Positions 61,579 through 64,000 of a stretch of 64,000 nucleotides of DNA are shown in pieces. Made by a program: the position numbers and the translations under genes. Positions within the stretch are counted from its first letter, which is position 1. Each line of letters starts with the position of its first letter. The stretch comes from Clostridium sp. OF09-36 (GTDB lineage: Bacteria; Bacillota; Clostridia; Lachnospirales; Lachnospiraceae): positions 124,001 through 188,000 of the forward strand of contig NZ_QUMD01000004.1 of the NCBI RefSeq assembly GCF_003481985.1, read 5' to 3'. The notes under the pieces are model-generated. The model was not told the DNA's origin and made no database searches. It saw only the letters and a program-made list of their open reading frames with translations.

Positions 61579-63720
61579 ATGGATATTTTGAAAACATTGC
61601 AGGAGGAATTGCAGATCGGATATAAGCAGGTGGAGGCAGCTGTCCAGCTGATCGATGAGGGAAATACCATTCCCTTCATTGCCCGCTACCGGAAAGAGGC
61701 AACCGGCTCGTTAAACGACGAGGTGCTTCGTAATCTGGATGAACGTCTGCGTTACCTGCGCAATCTGGAGGAAAAGAAGAACCAGGTTCTTTCTTCCATC
61801 CGTGATCAGGAAAAGCTGACACCGGAGCTGGAAAAACAGATCCAGGATGCGATGACCATGGTGGCGCTGGACGATCTGTACCGTCCGTACCGCCCGAAAC
61901 GCCGTACCCGTGCCATGATCGCGAAAGAGCGCGGACTGGAGCCGCTTGCAGAGCTGATCCTGCTTCAGCAGGTGAAGGAGCCGCTGGAGAAGCTTGCTGA
62001 AGACTATGTGTCCGAAGAAAACGAAGTGCCGACAGCAGCCGATGCACTGGCGGGTGCAAAGGATATCATTGCGGAGCGCATCTCCGACCAGGCGGATTAC
62101 CGTACCTACATTCGTCAGGCTACCATGGAGCAGGGTATGATCCGTTCCCAGGCTAAGAATGAAAAAGCGGAATCGGTATACGAGATGTATTATCAGTACG
62201 AGGAGCCGGTGAAAAAGTGTGCGGGACACCGTGTCCTGGCTTTAAACCGCGGCGAGAAAGAAAAAGTCCTGACGGTCAAGGTTGATGCACCGGAAGAAAC
62301 TATTCTGCGCTATCTGGAAAAACAGGTGATCACGCAGGAGAACCCGTATACAACCCCGGTATTAAAGGAAGTGGCAGAGGACAGCTACCGCCGTCTGATC
62401 GCACCGGCCATTGAACGTGAGATCCGCAGTTTCCTGACGGAGAATGCAGAGGCAGGCGCGATCAAGGTCTTTGGAAAGAACTTAAAGCAGCTTCTGATGC
62501 AGCCGCCGGTAGCAGGCCGTGTGGTACTTGGCTGGGACCCGGCATTCCGCACCGGTTGTAAGCTCGCTGTTGTGGATGCGACCGGAAAGGTACTGGACAC
62601 GACCGTGATCTATCCGACTGCACCGCAGAATAAGGTCGAGGAATCCAAGAAGGTGGTAAAGGACCTTATCAAAAAATATAACATTTCCCTGATTTCGTTG
62701 GGAAACGGAACTGCATCCCGCGAGTCTGAGATGATCATTGTAGACCTGATCAAAGAGATTCCTCAGCAGGTGCAGTATGTGATCGTGAATGAGGCAGGCG
62801 CATCCGTATATTCGGCAAGCAAGCTTGCTACGGAGGAGTTCCCGAACTTCGATGTTGGACAGCGAAGCGCGGCATCCATCGCAAGAAGACTGCAGGACCC
62901 GCTGGCAGAGCTGGTTAAGATCGACCCGAAGTCCATCGGTGTTGGCCAGTACCAGCACGATATGAACCAGAAAAACTTAAGTGAAACGCTGCAGGGCGTT
63001 GTGGAAGACTGTGTAAACCGGGTTGGTGTGGATTTAAATACCGCATCTGCTTCCCTTCTGGAGTACATTTCCGGTGTGACCAAGACCATCGCAAAAAATA
63101 TTGTAGCTTACCGCGAGGAGAACGGCGTATTCACAAACCGGAAGCAGCTGTTGAAGGTTGCAAAGCTGGGACCGAAGGCATTTGAACAGTGCGCCGGTTT
63201 CATGCGCATCAACGGCGGCACAAATCCTCTGGACATGACCTCCGTGCATCCGGAAAGCTATGAGGCGGTTGAAGCATTGCTCCAGAAGCTGGGCTATCAA
63301 GCGGAAGATATTGTATCTGGCGGTCTGAAAGAGCTTGGCAGAAAGGTGCGTGGCTGCAAGGGACTGGCAGAGGAATTAGGTCTGGGTGAGATCACCTTAA
63401 AGGATATTGTAAAAGAACTGGAAAAACCGGCGAGAGACCCGCGCGAGGAGATGCCAAAGCCGATCCTGCGCACGGATGTATTGGAAATGAAGGACCTGAA
63501 GCCGGGCATGGTATTAAAGGGAACCGTGCGCAATGTCATTGACTTTGGTGCCTTTGTGGACATTGGCGTTCATCAGGACGGCCTGGTGCACATTTCCCAG
63601 ATGACGGATCGCTATATCAAGCATCCGCTGGAGGCAGTCAGCGTTGGTGATATTGTCGAGGTGAAGGTGTTAAGCGTGGACTTGAACAAGAAGCGTATTG
63701 CACTGACCATGAAATTATAA
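61579..63720 (+). CDS. tex: Tex-type RNA-binding protein (S1 domain)
   Basis: 713 residues. N-terminal Tex domain (MDILKTLQEELQIGYKQVEAAV, IPFIARYRKEATGSLNDE), a YqgF-like domain (VVLGWDPAFRTGCKLAVVDATG near 315), helix-hairpin-helix motifs, and the C-terminal S1 domain (GMVLKGTVRNVIDFGAFVDIGVHQDGLVHISQM). Tex binds nucleic acid and affects transcription of toxins in pathogens; the basic role is unclear. AAAGGAG precedes ATG 61579. Confidence 0.93.
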   Translation: MDILKTLQEELQIGYKQVEAAVQLIDEGNTIPFIARYRKEATGSLNDEVLRNLDERLRYLRNLEEKKNQVLSSIRDQEKLTPELEKQIQDAMTMVALDDLYRPYRPKRRTRAMIAKERGLEPLAELILLQQVKEPLEKLAEDYVSEENEVPTAADALAGAKDIIAERISDQADYRTYIRQATMEQGMIRSQAKNEKAESVYEMYYQYEEPVKKCAGHRVLALNRGEKEKVLTVKVDAPEETILRYLEKQVITQENPYTTPVLKEVAEDSYRRLIAPAIEREIRSFLTENAEAGAIKVFGKNLKQLLMQPPVAGRVVLGWDPAFRTGCKLAVVDATGKVLDTTVIYPTAPQNKVEESKKVVKDLIKKYNISLISLGNGTASRESEMIIVDLIKEIPQQVQYVIVNEAGASVYSASKLATEEFPNFDVGQRSAASIARRLQDPLAELVKIDPKSIGVGQYQHDMNQKNLSETLQGVVEDCVNRVGVDLNTASASLLEYISGVTKTIAKNIVAYREENGVFTNRKQLLKVAKLGPKAFEQCAGFMRINGGTNPLDMTSVHPESYEAVEALLQKLGYQAEDIVSGGLKELGRKVRGCKGLAEELGLGEITLKDIVKELEKPARDPREEMPKPILRTDVLEMKDLKPGMVLKGTVRNVIDFGAFVDIGVHQDGLVHISQMTDRYIKHPLEAVSVGDIVEVKVLSVDLNKKRIALTMKL

Positions 63721-63857
63721 AAATAACCATTGTGCAATTAGCAAAATAGAAAATGACATTGCCTTTGAATGGGATTTTCAGAAAAGAAATCCAGGAAAAG
63801 AAGAGTAAATGGTTGCGAAAGCAGCCAGAATTGTTTGCGAAAGGATGGTGAACGCAA

Positions 63858-64000
63858 ATGGAAAACGAAGTAGTCCAGACGGGAAAAACTGTGGATGTCA
63901 CTTTAACCGTCACGGCAAAAGATCTCTGGGCATTTTCCATGTATCACACGAATGCCGGGCTGATGGGAATCTTTAATCTGCTGTTTACGCTGGCAGCGCT
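63858..64000 (+). CDS. YcxB-like membrane protein, N-terminal part
   Basis: The frame opens at ATG 63858 behind GAAAGGATGG and continues past the window end (47 residues seen). MENEVVQTGKTVDVTLTVTA is followed by FSMYHTNAGLMGIFNLLFTLAA, which resembles the start of YcxB-family membrane proteins. Partial, so this is tentative. Confidence 0.5.
   Translation, partial: MENEVVQTGKTVDVTLTVTAKDLWAFSMYHTNAGLMGIFNLLFTLAA

Noticed and set aside
1..64000. CRISPR array, tRNA or rRNA genes
   Set aside because: I saw no regularly spaced direct repeats and no cloverleaf with a TTCGA arm or rRNA segments in the intergenic regions I read.

Overview
The window reads as a chromosome segment from a Firmicute of the family Lachnospiraceae (Clostridium cluster XIVa). 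The grounds are the S10/spc/alpha ribosomal protein order, a KOW-domain protein between map and infA, a zinc-type S14, strong AGGAGG ribosome-binding sites, and small families typical of gut Clostridia (a CD1871A-like CXXC peptide, a DUF6061-like protein). I cannot name the genus.

Layout. 1-14.9 kb: ribosomal protein superoperon from the end of rplW to rplQ, with secY, adk, map, infA, rpmJ and rpoA. 14.9-27.7 kb: accessory block between rplQ and the ecf genes, which usually follow it directly. It holds a cell-wall-binding repeat protein, a UroD-type methyltransferase, pepT (minus), an oligopeptide ABC operon with an M20 peptidase and GntR regulator, and a UPF0340 protein. 27.9-32.9 kb: ecfA1-ecfA2-ecfT-truA and rplM-rpsI. 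32.9-39.7 kb: an acquired island made of phage antirepressor debris, a TetR regulator, two half-size ABC exporters and two methyltransferases. 39.7-45.3 kb: a GC-rich block with a minus-strand operon for extracytoplasmic methionine sulfoxide repair (CXXC peptide, polyferredoxin, TlpA-like lipoprotein, MsrAB lipoprotein) and a divergent two-component system. 45.3-64 kb: AEC transporter remnant, Na+ symporter, second pepT, a Gre factor, LysR, an EF-P modification reductase, an NlpC/P60 hydrolase, an acyltransferase, hpf, secA, prfB, an ACT protein, hom, a DUF4190 protein, tex and the start of a YcxB-like gene.

The most important caveat is a run of single-base deletions. rplB, rplQ, pepT, oppC (twice), ecfA1, truA (once or twice), the second ABC exporter, the response regulator, the NlpC/P60 gene, secA and prfB each lose frame by one missing base, mostly in short homopolymers, and each gives a normal-length protein when the base is restored. 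Several are essential, so I read these as sequencing or assembly errors and annotate the genes as whole.

The less explained signals are non-coding: paired tandem-GA hairpins placed directly after the rplW and rpsZ stop codons with compensatory changes between copies; a terminator-linked hairpin/pseudoknot repeat; a shared palindrome over the promoters of the UroD-like gene and the opp operon; and a DnaA-box cluster upstream of secA.
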